A stretch of DNA of 64,000 nucleotides, from assembly GCF_900536025.1 (NCBI RefSeq), contig NZ_UNOZ01000023.1, positions 1-64,000 on the forward strand, given 5' to 3'. The notes below the pieces were generated by a model. It saw only the letters and a program-made list of their open reading frames with translations, did no database searches and had not been told where the DNA came from. Shown piece by piece: positions 1 to 8,980 of the stretch. The number at the start of each line of letters is the position of its first letter. Position 1 is the stretch's first letter. Both the position numbers and the translations under genes were made by a program. The DNA is from Pseudomonas reidholzensis. Its GTDB lineage: Bacteria > Pseudomonadota > Gammaproteobacteria > Pseudomonadales > Pseudomonadaceae.

Positions 1-402
1 CGGGCGCTGACGCGCTGTACCGCCCTTATAAACCCGCGAGAGCGCAGCGATTCGCCAGCCGTTGCCTTGGCCCTTGATCTTGATCTGGCCCTTGATCTGG
101 CTCGTGATCTTGATCTACTGCGACTTCAGGAGGCCGAACGGAGGTCTTGCGGAGCGAGGTGACGGCCAGGAAGGCCGGCAAGGGCTGCGGGCCAGGAAGG
201 CCCGTACAGCCCGGTCCTCGCGGGAGCAAGACCGGAGTGAGGGAACCCGCAGCGCAGCGAAGGGCCGGATGTAGGAGCAAGCGGTTTTTGGTTACTTTTT
301 TCCAAGAAAAAAAGTGACCCGCCGTAAGGGCGGAAGGGGCCATCAGCGCCACCACATCAAACGGATAAGCCCCCTAAGCCCAAGGCATCTACACCGAACA
401 CA
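1..402 (+). repeat. Composite dispersed repeat, copy 1 (right half only)
   Basis: This stretch is the right half of a ~800-bp element that recurs at 7011-7850, 12905-13720 and 26597-28815; the left half lies beyond the window start. It contains, in order, a TTGATC-rich hexamer array (about 63-117), a conserved block from about 121 to 290, and a hairpin in which GGTTACTTTTTT pairs with AAAAAAAGTGACC (about 289-320). It ends with a GGATAAGCCCC-type segment and a short tail. Open frames in it recur in every copy on both strands and have no ribosome site, so I call no gene. It resembles noncoding repeats common in P. putida genomes. Confidence 0.85.
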
Positions 403-537
403 TGCCCCGCGAAGAGGGCGGCACTGGCGAAACTGGACAGCGATCTGACCGCGCACAGGTCGACCCACCGCTGGGCTTTCCGATACAATGCGTCACCGTG
501 CCGACCATCGAGTCGGAAAGTTCAGACGAGGTGTTCC

Positions 538-873
538 ATGGATATCATCGATACAATCAAAGAGCAGATCGCCAACAACACCGTTCTGCTTTACATGAAA
601 GGCTCGCCAAACGCGCCTCAGTGCGGCTTCTCGTCCAAGGCAGCGCAAGCTGTGATGGGTTGCGGCGAAAAGTTCGCCTACGTCGACATTCTGCAGAACC
701 CGGAAATCCGCGCCAACCTGCCCAAGTACGCCAACTGGCCGACCTTCCCGCAGCTGTGGGTGGCCGGCGAACTGGTCGGCGGCAGCGACATCATGGCCGA
801 GATGTTCGCCAACGGCGAGCTGCAGACCCTGATCAAGGACGCGGCCGCCAAGGCCAAGGCCTCCGAGGCCTGA
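538..873 (+). CDS. grxD: Monothiol glutaredoxin GrxD (Grx4)
   Basis: This 111-residue protein is a single-domain cytoplasmic monothiol glutaredoxin that carries or relays [2Fe-2S] clusters, usually with BolA partners. The CGFS active site is at residues 29-32. A WPTFPQ segment (67-72) holds the cis-proline, and a GG pair (81-82) forms the rest of the glutathione pocket. The length is normal for the family. The start follows a GAGG ribosome site. Upstream lies the repeat; downstream is a strong two-way terminator shared with convergent bfr. Its place beside bfr and bfd fits a role in iron handling and Fe-S maturation. Confidence 0.95.
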   Translation: MDIIDTIKEQIANNTVLLYMKGSPNAPQCGFSSKAAQAVMGCGEKFAYVDILQNPEIRANLPKYANWPTFPQLWVAGELVGGSDIMAEMFANGELQTLIKDAAAKAKASEA

Positions 874-910
874 TCCGCGCCAATGCCTGAGCGGCCCAGC
901 CGCTCCTGCA

Positions 911-953
911 GGCCATAAAAAAGCCCCGCACATGGCGGGGCTTTTTTATGGCC
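911..953. terminator. Bidirectional terminator between grxD and bfr
   Basis: A perfect 19-bp stem (911-929 with 935-953) closes a 5-base loop. The GC core is flanked by A6 on one side and T6 on the other, so it can act as an intrinsic terminator for grxD on the plus strand and bfr on the minus strand. Confidence 0.9.
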
Positions 954-962
954 GGAAGAAAC

Positions 963-1436
963 TTACTCTTCGCCCATCTGCGATTGCAGGTAGTTCTCGA
1001 TGCCGATCTTGTCGATCAGGCTCAGCTGGGTTTCCAGCCAGTCGATGTGCTCTTCCTCGGACTCGAGGATGTCTTCGAGCATTTCCCGCGAGCCAAAGTC
1101 GCCCACCGTCTCGCAATGCGCGATGGCCGCTTTGAGGTCGACCAGGCCGCTCTGTTCGATCTTCAGGTCACAGGCGAGCATTTCCTTGGTGTGCTCGCCA
1201 ATCAGCAGCTTGCCCAGGTCCTGAACGTTAGGGATGCCTTCGAGGAAGAGAATACGCTTGATCAGTTTGTCAGCGTGCTTCATCTCATCGATGGATTCCT
1301 TGTACTCGTGCTTGCCGAGCTTGTTCAGGCCCCAATCTTCGTACATGCGGGCGTGCAGGAAGTACTGGTTGATCGCGACCAGCTCGTTTCCGAGGATCTT
1401 GTTGAGATGCTGGATGACGCTTACGTCGCCTTTCAT
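963..1436 (-). CDS. bfr: Bacterioferritin
   Basis: This 157-residue protein is a haem-containing bacterioferritin that oxidises Fe(II) and stores the mineral in a 24-subunit cage. Visible landmarks are Met52 (haem ligand at the dimer interface) and the ferroxidase residues Glu18, Glu51 and His54, with further EExxH-type residues in the fourth helix. I start at [10 protein letters not shown] because that matches family length; the open frame extends 18 codons upstream without family similarity. It is transcribed towards grxD and lies downstream of bfd on the same strand, as in other pseudomonads, where Bfd reduces and mobilises the stored iron. Confidence 0.95.
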   Translation of the reverse strand: MKGDVSVIQHLNKILGNELVAINQYFLHARMYEDWGLNKLGKHEYKESIDEMKHADKLIKRILFLEGIPNVQDLGKLLIGEHTKEMLACDLKIEQSGLVDLKAAIAHCETVGDFGSREMLEDILESEEEHIDWLETQLSLIDKIGIENYLQSQMGEE

Positions 1437-1593
1437 GTCCGGATTCCTGCCGTGTGAAGTGTGCCAATACAGCAAGTTTGAGCCTGGCAACTTCCACTGT
1501 CAAACCTAAGTTATTGAATAATAAATGAAATTTAATCGGAATAAGAATGTTTGTGAACCGCGTTAGAGTGCTAACTTATTGAATTAAAGGCAT

Positions 1594-1622
1594 AAAAAAA
1601 CCGGACACTCGGTCCGGTTCTT
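1594..1622 (-). terminator. Terminator downstream of bfd
   Basis: An 8-bp stem (AACCGGAC with GTCCGGTT) is followed on the minus strand by a run of seven T residues. It ends bfd transcription before bfr, so bfr probably uses its own promoter in 1437-1593. Confidence 0.8.
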
Positions 1623-1638
1623 CAAATTCGCGGGTTAT

Positions 1639-1860
1639 TTACGCCGCATTAAATTCGACGGGGTAGGGCAGGGCAGCCTGCTGGCTGGCCTGCAGGTCGC
1701 TCAAGGTTTCGCGGACCACCTGCTTGGCGAGACACGCGCATTTGCCACACTGGCTGGCCACATTGGTGGCGGCCCGGACGTCCTTGTAGCTGCAGCATCC
1801 TTCATAGATCGCATCGCGGATCTGTCCGTCGGTGACACCGACACAAAGACACACATACAT
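1639..1860 (-). CDS. bfd: Bacterioferritin-associated ferredoxin
   Basis: This 73-residue protein is a small [2Fe-2S] ferredoxin that docks on bacterioferritin and passes electrons to the haem so stored Fe(III) is released. The four cluster ligands are Cys4, Cys6, Cys38 and Cys41, in the CxC...CxxC spacing that defines the BFD-like domain. The short C-terminal tail is variable in the family. It precedes bfr but is separated from it by a terminator. A run of Fur-like hexamers upstream (1898-1916) fits its known induction under iron limitation. Confidence 0.95.
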   Translation of the reverse strand: MYVCLCVGVTDGQIRDAIYEGCCSYKDVRAATNVASQCGKCACLAKQVVRETLSDLQASQQAALPYPVEFNAA

Positions 1861-1897
1861 AGAGGCTGACCATCGTCGTTGAGTCGATGCGTTGGAG

Positions 1898-1916
1898 AGT
1901 AATAGTAATGAGAATG
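1898..1916. promoter_or_regulatory. Candidate Fur box upstream of bfd
   Basis: Three consecutive hexamers resembling the GATAAT Fur unit (AGTAAT, AGTAAT, GAGAAT) lie 38 bp or more upstream of the bfd start. The match is by eye and imperfect. Iron-repressed bfd is known in P. aeruginosa, so the placement makes sense. Confidence 0.5.
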
Positions 1917-2061
1917 CTTGTCAAAGCGCTTTCTCGACACGGGCGACCGGCGGTTCGATTCGGACTGTCACCTTAACCTGTGTATGATGGTCGGCCTTTG
2001 CTGGATGCCTGGCGGGCCCCCCGTGCAGGCAACGATTTTTCACCATCATCAGGAGATAACG

Positions 2062-2664
2062 ATGAGCGTACTCGTTGGTAAACAAGCCCCCGACTTCACC
2101 GTTCCAGCTGTGCTGGGCAACGGCGAAATCGTCGACAGCTTCACCCTGTCCGAGGCCATCAAGGGCAAGTACGGCCTGGTGTTCTTCTACCCGCTGGACT
2201 TCACCTTCGTCTGCCCGTCCGAGCTGATCGCGCTGGACAACCGCATCCCGGACTTCGCTTCGCGCAACGTGGAAGTGATCGGCGTGTCGATCGACTCGCA
2301 CTTCACCCACAACGCCTGGCGTAACACCCCGGTCAACAACGGCGGCATCGGCCAGGTCAAGTACACCCTGGCCGCTGACATCACCCACGAAATCTGCAAA
2401 GCCTACGACGTCGAGTCCGAAGGCGGCGTGGCCTTCCGTGGCGCCTTCCTGATCGACACCAACGGTGTTGTCCGTTCGCAGATCGTCAACGACCTGCCAC
2501 TGGGCCGTAACATGGACGAGCTGCTGCGCCTGGTCGACGCCCTGCAATTCCACGAAGAGCACGGCGAAGTCTGCCCTGCCAACTGGAAAAAAGGCGACAA
2601 GGGCATGAACGCTTCGCCAGAAGGCGTTGCCGCCTACCTGAGCGAGAATGCTGGCAAGCTGTAA
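2062..2664 (+). CDS. Typical 2-Cys peroxiredoxin (AhpC/TSA family)
   Basis: This 200-residue thiol peroxidase reduces hydrogen peroxide and organic peroxides. The peroxidatic Cys51 lies in FVCPSE after the PLDFTFVC strand, and the resolving cysteine is near residue 171 in GEVCPANW, both typical of Prx1/AhpC enzymes. I choose the ATG at 2062, preceded by AGGAGA, over an upstream in-frame start at 1918 that would add 48 residues without family similarity. No ahpF follows, so reduction may come from thioredoxin. It stands alone between bfd and rnt, with its own terminator, in the order known from other pseudomonads. Confidence 0.93.
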   Translation: MSVLVGKQAPDFTVPAVLGNGEIVDSFTLSEAIKGKYGLVFFYPLDFTFVCPSELIALDNRIPDFASRNVEVIGVSIDSHFTHNAWRNTPVNNGGIGQVKYTLAADITHEICKAYDVESEGGVAFRGAFLIDTNGVVRSQIVNDLPLGRNMDELLRLVDALQFHEEHGEVCPANWKKGDKGMNASPEGVAAYLSENAGKL

Positions 2665-2674
2665 GCGCCACGCG

Positions 2675-2708
2675 AAAAAAAACCGGCCTTCATGGCCGGT
2701 TTTTTTTG
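2675..2708 (+). terminator. Terminator downstream of the peroxiredoxin gene
   Basis: The stem ACCGGCC with GGCCGGT is flanked by A8 and T8 runs, so it could terminate in both directions; the convergent gene rnt ends about 100 bp further on. Confidence 0.85.
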
Positions 2709-2804
2709 CTTCAAGTTTCAAGCTGCAAGCTTCAAGGAGAAGCCGGGTGAACGCGAATTGCTCGTTCTTGCCGCTTGCAGCTCGCCACTTGCCGCTGGCG
2801 ACTG

Positions 2805-3467
2805 TCAGTCGCGCCAGCCGCCCATGTCCTTCCAGCGGTTGACGATGCCGCAGAACAGGTCTGCGGTCTTCTCGGTGTCGTAGCGTGCCGAGTGCGCTTC
2901 ACGCCCATCAAAGTCGATGTCGGCGCTCTGGCAGGCCCGCGCCAGCACCGTCTGGCCATAGGCAAGGCCGGCCAGGGTCGCGGTGTCGAAGCTGGAGAAC
3001 GGGTGGAACGGGTTGCGCTTGAGGTCGTTGCGCGCGACGGCGGCGTTGAGGAAGCCGAGGTCGAAGGCACTGTTGTGGCCGACCAGGATCGCCCGCTTGC
3101 AGCCGTTGGCCTTGAGCGCCTTGCGCACGCTGCGGAAGATCTCGGTGAGGGCGCTTTCTTCACTCACCGCCATGCGCAGCGGGTGATCGAGCTTGATCCC
3201 GGTGAACTCCAGGGCTGCGGCCTCGATGTTGGCGCCCTCGAACGGCTCGACACGGAAGAAGTGGGTGTGTTCCGGGAACAGGAAACCCTTTTCGTCCATG
3301 CCGATGGTCACTGCGGCGATTTCCAGCAGCGCGTCGGTGGCGCTGTTGAAGCCGCCGGTCTCGACGTCGATGACGACCGGCAGGTAGCCACGGAAACGCT
3401 CGGCCATCGGATGGCGCGGGCCACCGGTGGACGCTTCCTGTTCGTCTTCGTACAGATCTTCACTCAC
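2805..3467 (-). CDS. rnt: Ribonuclease T
   Basis: This 220-residue protein is a 3'-5' exoribonuclease of the DEDDh family that trims tRNA CCA ends and matures 5S and 23S rRNA 3' ends. ExoI is represented by VIDVETGG near residues 31-38, ExoII by the [10 protein letters not shown] segment and ExoIII by [10 protein letters not shown], giving the acidic residues and the catalytic His. The N-terminal ~25 residues are an extension common in pseudomonads. Its start overlaps the end of pyrC by four bases, so the two are translationally coupled on one minus-strand transcript. Confidence 0.95.
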   Translation of the reverse strand: MSEDLYEDEQEASTGGPRHPMAERFRGYLPVVIDVETGGFNSATDALLEIAAVTIGMDEKGFLFPEHTHFFRVEPFEGANIEAAALEFTGIKLDHPLRMAVSEESALTEIFRSVRKALKANGCKRAILVGHNSAFDLGFLNAAVARNDLKRNPFHPFSSFDTATLAGLAYGQTVLARACQSADIDFDGREAHSARYDTEKTADLFCGIVNRWKDMGGWRD

Positions 3468-4510
3468 GCGTTTTCCTCCAGCAGGCGCCAGCGCAGTTTT
3501 TCACCGGCGCGCAGCGGGATGACAGTGTGCTCGCCGAACGGCAGGCTGCTCGGCGCCGTCCACTCGTCGCGCACCAGGGTAATGGTGTCGGTGTTGGCCG
3601 GCAGGCCATAGAAGGCCGGGCCGTGCAGGCTGGCAAAGCCTTCCAGCTTGTCCAGCGCGTTACGCTGCTCGAACGCCTCGGCGTACATCTCGATCGCGGC
3701 GTAGGCGGTGTAGCAGCCGGCGCAGCCGCAGGCGGCTTCCTTGGCGTGCTGGGCGTGCGGTGCCGAGTCGGTGCCGAGGAAGAACTTGCGGTTGCCACTG
3801 GTGGCGGCATCCAGCAGCGCCACCTGGTGGGTGTTGCGCTTGAGGATCGGCAGGCAGTAGAAGTGCGGGCGAATGCCGCCGACCAGCATGTGGTTGCGGT
3901 TGTACAGCAGGTGCTGGGCAGTGATGGTCGCACCGACGTTGGCCGGGGCTTCGGTGACGAACTGCGCGGCATCGGCGGTGGTGATGTGCTCGAACACCAC
4001 CTTGAGCGTCGGGAAACGCTCGACCAGACGGCGCATGTGCTCGTCGATGAAGCGCTTCTCGCGGTCGAACACGTCGATCTCGGCACGCGTCACTTCACCG
4101 TGCACCAGCAGCGGCATGCCGGTTTCGGCCAGCGCTTCGATGGCGGGGAAGATCTTGTCGATGCTGGTCACGCCGGAATCGGAGTTGGTCGTGGCGCCGG
4201 CCGGGTACAGCTTGGCGGCATACACGATGCCGCTGGCCTTGGCCGCGCGGATGTCATCCGGGCTGGTGCGGTCGGTGAGGTACAGCACCATCAGCGGCTC
4301 GAAGCGGCTGCCAGCCGGGCGCGCAGCGAGGATGCGCTCGCGGTAGGCGCCGGCTTCAGCGGCATCACGCACCGGCGGAACCAGGTTGGGCATGATGATG
4401 GCACGGGCGAAGGTACGCGCTACGTCGCCAACGGTGTGGGGCAGGACGGCACCATCGCGCAGATGGATGTGCCAGTCGTCGGGACGCAGGAGGGTCAGGC
4501 GGTCGGACAT
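3464..4510 (-). CDS. pyrC: Dihydroorotase (PyrC type)
   Basis: This 348-residue zinc amidohydrolase interconverts N-carbamoyl-aspartate and dihydroorotate in pyrimidine synthesis. The metal-binding DWHIHLRDG motif is near the N terminus. The [14 protein letters not shown] segment carries the lysine that is carbamylated, and [17 protein letters not shown] and GTDSAPHA supply the other His and Asp ligands. I start at [10 protein letters not shown]; an upstream in-frame Met would add nine unlikely residues. It is the first gene of a pair with rnt, with a four-base overlap. Confidence 0.95.
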   Translation of the reverse strand: MSDRLTLLRPDDWHIHLRDGAVLPHTVGDVARTFARAIIMPNLVPPVRDAAEAGAYRERILAARPAGSRFEPLMVLYLTDRTSPDDIRAAKASGIVYAAKLYPAGATTNSDSGVTSIDKIFPAIEALAETGMPLLVHGEVTRAEIDVFDREKRFIDEHMRRLVERFPTLKVVFEHITTADAAQFVTEAPANVGATITAQHLLYNRNHMLVGGIRPHFYCLPILKRNTHQVALLDAATSGNRKFFLGTDSAPHAQHAKEAACGCAGCYTAYAAIEMYAEAFEQRNALDKLEGFASLHGPAFYGLPANTDTITLVRDEWTAPSSLPFGEHTVIPLRAGEKLRWRLLEENA

Positions 4511-4640
4511 TGGGAATTCCAGGCGGGTCGAACTCAAGTGTGAATGCTACCGGAAAACCCCTGGCCGAGCACGGCTATCAAGTTTTCCCGCGACCGACCG
4601 ATAGCCTGCAGGTAAGCCGTCAGAATTTGTGGAGCCTCCC

Positions 4641-5603
4641 GTGCGCCAGCATTACCTAGCCCTGTTCACTCTGTTTGCCAGCCTGCCGGCGGGCGCACTG
4701 ACCTTCCAGACCCGGATGGAGAACATCGCCTGGAAGGTCGAGGGCGATCAGTTCGAGTGCCGTCTGGTCCAGCCCATCGAGGGTTTCGGCAGCGGCGAAT
4801 TCGTCCGTCGTGCCGGCGAACAGCCGATTTTCCAGCTGCGCTCGGACAGCAATGTCCTCGGTGCCGGCTCGGCGACCTTGCTCGCCGCGGCCGCGCCGTG
4901 GCAGCCGGGTCGCAACGACATCAGCCTGGGCGCGGTGTCTATGGCCCGCACCGGGGTGTTGTTCAGCTCGTCCCAGGGCCAGGCCAGCCGGCTGATCAAC
5001 GGTCTGCTGGACGGGCGCAGCACGGTGGTGCGCAACCACGCCGGCGAAGGTGGCCGGGCCATGGAGGTGCGCGTGTTGCCGGTGAGCTTTGCCAAGGCCT
5101 ACGGCGACTATCAGCTGTGTGCCAGCAAACTGCTGCCGATGAACTACGACCAGATCCGCCAGACTCAGGTCGGTTTCCCCCGTGGCGTCGACCTGGACAG
5201 CAATGCCCGCGCGCGCCTGGACGTGATCCTCGACTACCTGAAGGCCGATCCGTCGGTGAACCACATCGAGCTCAACGGCCACTCCGACAATGGCGGCAAT
5301 CGTCTGGCCAACCGTGAAGACTCGCGGCGCCGGGCCCTCGCGGTCGCCGACTACCTGAAGGCGCATGGCGTGCCGGAAGAGCAGATCAGCGTGCGCTTCC
5401 ATGGCGAGCGCTACCCGTTGGTGAAGAACACCAGCGCCGCCAACCGGGCGCGCAACCGCCGGGTCAACATCGAGCTGGACCGGGTCACGCCGGTTGAGAA
5501 GCCCGTCGAGAAACCGGCGGAGCCGCCTGCTGCTGCGCCTGCACCAGCCACAACGCCTGCGGCACAGGCCCCGGCCAGCGCGCCTGCGGCCAAGCCACTG
5601 TAA
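4641..5603 (+). CDS. motY: MotY-like OmpA-family flagellar T-ring protein
   Basis: This 320-residue secreted protein matches MotY of sodium-type flagellar motors, which builds the T ring and anchors stators in the periplasm. It has an N-terminal signal segment ending near AGALTF, an N-terminal stator-interaction domain, and a C-terminal OmpA-like peptidoglycan-binding domain (roughly residues 160-275) with the NGHSDNGG and NRRVNIELD motifs. A Pro/Ala-rich tail follows. The GTG at 4641 is preferred because GGAG lies seven bases upstream; a GTG at 4629 is also in frame. The pyrC-motY-argG neighbourhood is the usual pseudomonad one. Confidence 0.9.
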   Translation: MRQHYLALFTLFASLPAGALTFQTRMENIAWKVEGDQFECRLVQPIEGFGSGEFVRRAGEQPIFQLRSDSNVLGAGSATLLAAAAPWQPGRNDISLGAVSMARTGVLFSSSQGQASRLINGLLDGRSTVVRNHAGEGGRAMEVRVLPVSFAKAYGDYQLCASKLLPMNYDQIRQTQVGFPRGVDLDSNARARLDVILDYLKADPSVNHIELNGHSDNGGNRLANREDSRRRALAVADYLKAHGVPEEQISVRFHGERYPLVKNTSAANRARNRRVNIELDRVTPVEKPVEKPAEPPAAAPAPATTPAAQAPASAPAAKPL

Positions 5604-5729
5604 GCGACGAAGCGTCGCGCCATCGACAGTTCCTGTCGCTTTGTCGTCAGAAGCTGTCGCCCCACTGTAAATTTCCCGTCGACGCCGGTAGAATCAATCG
5701 CTTTCCGTACAACCCCGTGGAGTGATGGC

Positions 5730-6947
5730 ATGGCGGACGTAAATAAGGTCGTACTGGCGTATTCCGGCGGCCTTGATACTTCGGTGATTCTCAAGTGGCT
5801 GCAGGACACCTACAACTGCGAAGTGGTGACCTTCACCGCTGACCTGGGGCAGGGCGAAGAGGTCGAACCGGCCCGCGCCAAGGCTCAGGCGATGGGCGTC
5901 AAAGAAATCTACATCGACGACCTGCGCGAAGAATTCGTGCGTGACTTCGTGTTCCCGATGTTCCGCGCCAACACCGTCTACGAAGGCGAGTACCTGCTGG
6001 GTACTTCCATCGCGCGTCCGCTGATCGCCAAGCGCCTGATCGAAATCGCCAACGAAACCGGCGCCGACGCCATTTCCCACGGCGCGACCGGCAAAGGTAA
6101 CGACCAGGTGCGTTTCGAGCTGGGTGCCTACGCGCTCAAGCCAGGCGTCAAGGTCATCGCCCCATGGCGTGAGTGGGACCTGCTGTCCCGCGAGAAGCTG
6201 ATGGACTACGCCGAGAAGCACGGTATCCCGATCGAGCGTCACGGCAAGAAGAAGTCGCCGTACTCGATGGACGCCAACCTGCTGCACATCTCCTACGAAG
6301 GCGGTGTCCTGGAAGATACCTGGACCGAGCACGAAGAAGACATGTGGCGTTGGAGCGTTTCTCCGGAGAACGCCCCGGACCAGGCCACCTACCTCGAGCT
6401 GACCTACCGCAACGGTGACATCGTCGCCATCGACGGCGTCGAGAAGTCCCCGGCCACCGTGCTCGCCGAGCTCAACCAGATTGGCGGCGCCAACGGCATC
6501 GGCCGTCTGGACATCGTCGAAAACCGTTATGTCGGCATGAAGTCGCGCGGTTGCTACGAGACGCCGGGCGGTACCATCATGCTGCGGGCTCACCGTGCCA
6601 TCGAGTCGATCACCCTCGACCGTGAAGTGGCTCACCTGAAAGACGAGCTGATGCCCAAGTACGCCAGCCTGATCTACACCGGTTACTGGTGGAGCCCGGA
6701 GCGTGCGATGCTGCAGCAGATGATCGACGCTTCGCAGGTCAACGTGAATGGTGTGGTTCGCCTGAAGCTGTACAAGGGCAACATCACTATCGTTGGCCGC
6801 AAGTCGGACGATTCGCTGTTCGATGCCAACATCGCGACCTTTGAGGAAGACGGCGGCGCCTATAACCAGGCTGACGCTGCGGGCTTTATCAAGCTCAATG
6901 CGCTGCGTATGCGGATTGCTGCGAACAAGGGCCGTTCGTTGCTCTGA
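5730..6947 (+). CDS. argG: Argininosuccinate synthase
   Basis: This 405-residue cytoplasmic enzyme joins citrulline and aspartate using ATP in arginine synthesis. The N-terminal ATP pyrophosphatase loop [11 protein letters not shown] is at residues 10-20, and the [15 protein letters not shown] segment binds citrulline and aspartate. Length and the full sequence fit the family throughout. It stands alone, with a Rho-independent terminator directly downstream and then the second composite repeat. Confidence 0.98.
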   Translation: MADVNKVVLAYSGGLDTSVILKWLQDTYNCEVVTFTADLGQGEEVEPARAKAQAMGVKEIYIDDLREEFVRDFVFPMFRANTVYEGEYLLGTSIARPLIAKRLIEIANETGADAISHGATGKGNDQVRFELGAYALKPGVKVIAPWREWDLLSREKLMDYAEKHGIPIERHGKKKSPYSMDANLLHISYEGGVLEDTWTEHEEDMWRWSVSPENAPDQATYLELTYRNGDIVAIDGVEKSPATVLAELNQIGGANGIGRLDIVENRYVGMKSRGCYETPGGTIMLRAHRAIESITLDREVAHLKDELMPKYASLIYTGYWWSPERAMLQQMIDASQVNVNGVVRLKLYKGNITIVGRKSDDSLFDANIATFEEDGGAYNQADAAGFIKLNALRMRIAANKGRSLL

Positions 6948-6968
6948 TTCGTTGGTAGGCAGTTTGAG

Positions 6969-6996
6969 AACCCCGGCCTGGTGCTGGGGTTTTTTG
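6969..6996 (+). terminator. Terminator of argG
   Basis: A GC-rich stem (AACCCCGGC pairing with GCTGGGGTT, one wobble) is followed by a T6 run 21-50 bases after the argG stop. Confidence 0.85.
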
Positions 6997-7010
6997 TTTG
7001 TGGGGGGAGG

Positions 7011-7850
7011 GGGCTTATCCATTCTTTGGAGTGGGGCTACTGGCCCCTTCCGCCCTTACGGCGGGTCACTTTTTTTCTTGGAAAAAAGTAACCAAAAACC
7101 GCTTGCTCCTGCATCCGGCCCTTCGCTGCGCTACGGGTTCCCTCACTCCGGCCTTGCTCCCGCGAGGACCGGGCTGTACGGGCCTTCCTGGCCCGCAGCC
7201 CTTGCCGGCCTTCCTGGCCGTCACCTCGCTTCGCAAGACCTCCGTTCGGCCTCCTGAAGTCGCGGTAGATCAAGATCACGAGCCAGATCAAAGGCCAGAT
7301 CAAGTGCCAGGGCAACGGCTGGCGAATCGCTGCGCTCTCGCTTGTTTATAAGGGCGGTACAGCGCGTCAGCGCCAGAATGTGCATTGGCAGTGCCGGCCT
7401 CTTCGCGGGTAAACCCGCTCCCACAGGTTCTCTGCTGGCCGTAAGGCCACCACGGCCCCTGTGGGAGCGGGTTTACCCGCGAAGAGGCCAAGCTATCCAC
7501 TACCATTGCCACTATCGAAGATAACGCCAGCCCAGGCGCCACCCGTAACTTGGCGACCTCAGGAGGCCGAACGGAGGTCTTGCGGAGCGGGGTGACGGCC
7601 AGGAAGGCCGGCAAGGGCTGGGGGCCAGGAAGGCCCCTACAGCCCGGTCCACGCGGGAGCAAGGCCGGAGTGAGGGAACCCGCAGCGCAGCGGAGGGCCG
7701 GATGTGGGAGCCAGCGGTTTTTGGTTACTTTTTTCCAAGAAAAAAAGTGACCCGCCGTAAGGGCGGAAGGGGCCATCAGCGCCACTACATGGAACGGATA
7801 AGCCCCCCAAAGCCCAAAGCCCAAAGCCCAACGCATCTACACCAAACGCA
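7011..7850. repeat. Composite dispersed repeat, copy 2 (complete)
   Basis: Two ~300-bp arms point in opposite directions (7011-7370 reverse, 7550-7808 forward) around a central REPIN (7396-7490) and a spacer containing TATCGAAGATAACGCCAG. The reverse arm includes a TTGATC hexamer array (about 7265-7325); the forward arm lacks it. Both arms carry the GGTTAC-A/T-GTGACC hairpin and end in GGATAAGCCCC. The tail after 7808 is AAGCCC-rich. No transposase or convincing gene lies in it. It fills the whole interval between argG and perM. Confidence 0.9.
7396..7490. repeat. REPIN inside composite copy 2
   Basis: Two P. putida-type REP units (each containing GCGGGTAAACCCGC and a GAGCGGG/CCCGCTC edge) face each other across a ~30-bp spacer, giving a long imperfect palindrome framed by GGCCTCTTCGCGGG and its complement. 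Confidence 0.85.
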
Positions 7851-7859
7851 CCCAAGGCC

Positions 7860-7885
7860 AAAAAGGGCTGCATCGGCAGCCCTTT
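7860..7885 (-). terminator. Terminator downstream of perM
   Basis: A 10-bp stem AAAGGGCTGC with GCAGCCCTTT and loop ATCG lies six bases beyond the perM stop; read on the minus strand it ends in a T run. Confidence 0.8.
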
Positions 7886-7891
7886 GCGGTG

Positions 7892-8968
7892 TCACAGCTC
7901 GGGATCGACCTCGCTGCCATACATGTCCGACTCTTTATACAGGTCATGCACATGGCGCAGCAGCACCATGATCACCGCCGCCACCGGCAAGGCCAGCAGC
8001 ACCCCGGTGAAGCCAAACAGCTCGCCGCCGGCAAGAATGGCAAAGATCACCGCCACCGGGTGCAGGCCGATACGGTCGCCCACCAGCATCGGCGTCAGGA
8101 CCATGCCTTCGAGCGCCTGGCCCACCATGAACACCGCGACGATGCCGAGCATCGGGTACAGGTCGCCGCCAAACTGGAACAGCCCGGCGATCAATGCCGC
8201 GCCGATACCAATGATGAAGCCCATGTACGGCACGATCGCCGCCAACCCGGCCAGCAGGCCGATCAACAGGCCCAGCTCCAGCCCGACCAGCATCAACCCA
8301 CCGGCGTAGATCACGCCCAGCGCCAGCATCACCAGCAACTGGCCACGGACGAACGCACCGAGTACCTCATGGCACTCGCCAGCCAGCTCCACCACCTGCG
8401 ATTCGCGCTGGCGCGGCAGCAGGCTGCGCAGCTTGGCCATCATCAGGTCCCAGTCGCGCAGCAGGTAGAAGCCCACCACCGGGATCAGCACCAGGTTGGC
8501 CAGCCAGGCCAGCAGCGCCAGGCTCGAAGCCGTGGCCTGGGACAACAGCACGCCGACGATGTCGGTGGTCTCGCCCATGTGCGCGCCGACGGCGGCCTTG
8601 ATCTTGTCGAACTTCCAGAAGCCATCCGCCAGCCCCAGGCGGCTCTGCACCCATGGCAGGGCAACATGCTGCAGCCAGTCGAGCACCTGCGGCGTCAGCT
8701 CATAGAGGCGCACCAGCTGCTTGGCCAGCATCGGGATCAGTACCAACAGCAGGGCCATGAAGATCAGCGTGAACAGGCTGAACACCACCACCACGCCCCA
8801 GGTGCGCGACAGGCCCAGCCGCTCCAGGCGATCAACCAGTGGGTCGGCCAGATAAGCCAGGAGAATGCCGATCAGGAACGGTGAAAGAATATTGTGCAGG
8901 CTGTACAGCAGCACGGCGATCAGCAGGGCCACGCCCAGCCACACCCAACGGCGCAGGTCAGTCATCAT
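7892..8968 (-). CDS. perM: AI-2E/PerM-family membrane transporter
   Basis: This 358-residue multi-pass inner-membrane protein belongs to the AI-2 exporter/PerM superfamily (DUF20). Hydrophobic segments occur near the N terminus (WLGVALLIAVLLYSLHNI), then about six more, with the conserved PYMGFIIGIGAAL region and the KPVAVIF-like HPVAVIFAILAGGELFGFTGVLLALP block in the C-terminal half. The actual substrate is unknown; family members export diverse small molecules or ions. Starts at 8974, 8968 and 8965 are all possible; 8968 has the best distance from AAGGAA. It follows the DUF2066 gene by 12 bases on the same strand. Confidence 0.85.
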   Translation of the reverse strand: MMTDLRRWVWLGVALLIAVLLYSLHNILSPFLIGILLAYLADPLVDRLERLGLSRTWGVVVVFSLFTLIFMALLLVLIPMLAKQLVRLYELTPQVLDWLQHVALPWVQSRLGLADGFWKFDKIKAAVGAHMGETTDIVGVLLSQATASSLALLAWLANLVLIPVVGFYLLRDWDLMMAKLRSLLPRQRESQVVELAGECHEVLGAFVRGQLLVMLALGVIYAGGLMLVGLELGLLIGLLAGLAAIVPYMGFIIGIGAALIAGLFQFGGDLYPMLGIVAVFMVGQALEGMVLTPMLVGDRIGLHPVAVIFAILAGGELFGFTGVLLALPVAAVIMVLLRHVHDLYKESDMYGSEVDPEL

Positions 8969-8980
8969 GTGCATCGTTCC

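Noticed and set aside
26-355. Recurring frame with ALTAGHFFSWKKVTKN in every composite repeat arm
   Set aside because: The frame is conserved only because the DNA repeat is; the opposite strand is open too, starts differ between copies and no ribosome site is present. These are probably artefacts of noncoding repeats.
2708-2804. CTGCAAGC-rich short inverted repeats between the peroxiredoxin gene and rnt
   Set aside because: They look like degenerate intergenic repeats of Pseudomonas, but pairing is too imperfect to define an element.
7011-7850. The composite repeat as a transposon or MITE of the IS found here
   Set aside because: Its ends do not match the IS1111-group ends, no target duplications are seen, and the IS lies inside one copy as a guest.
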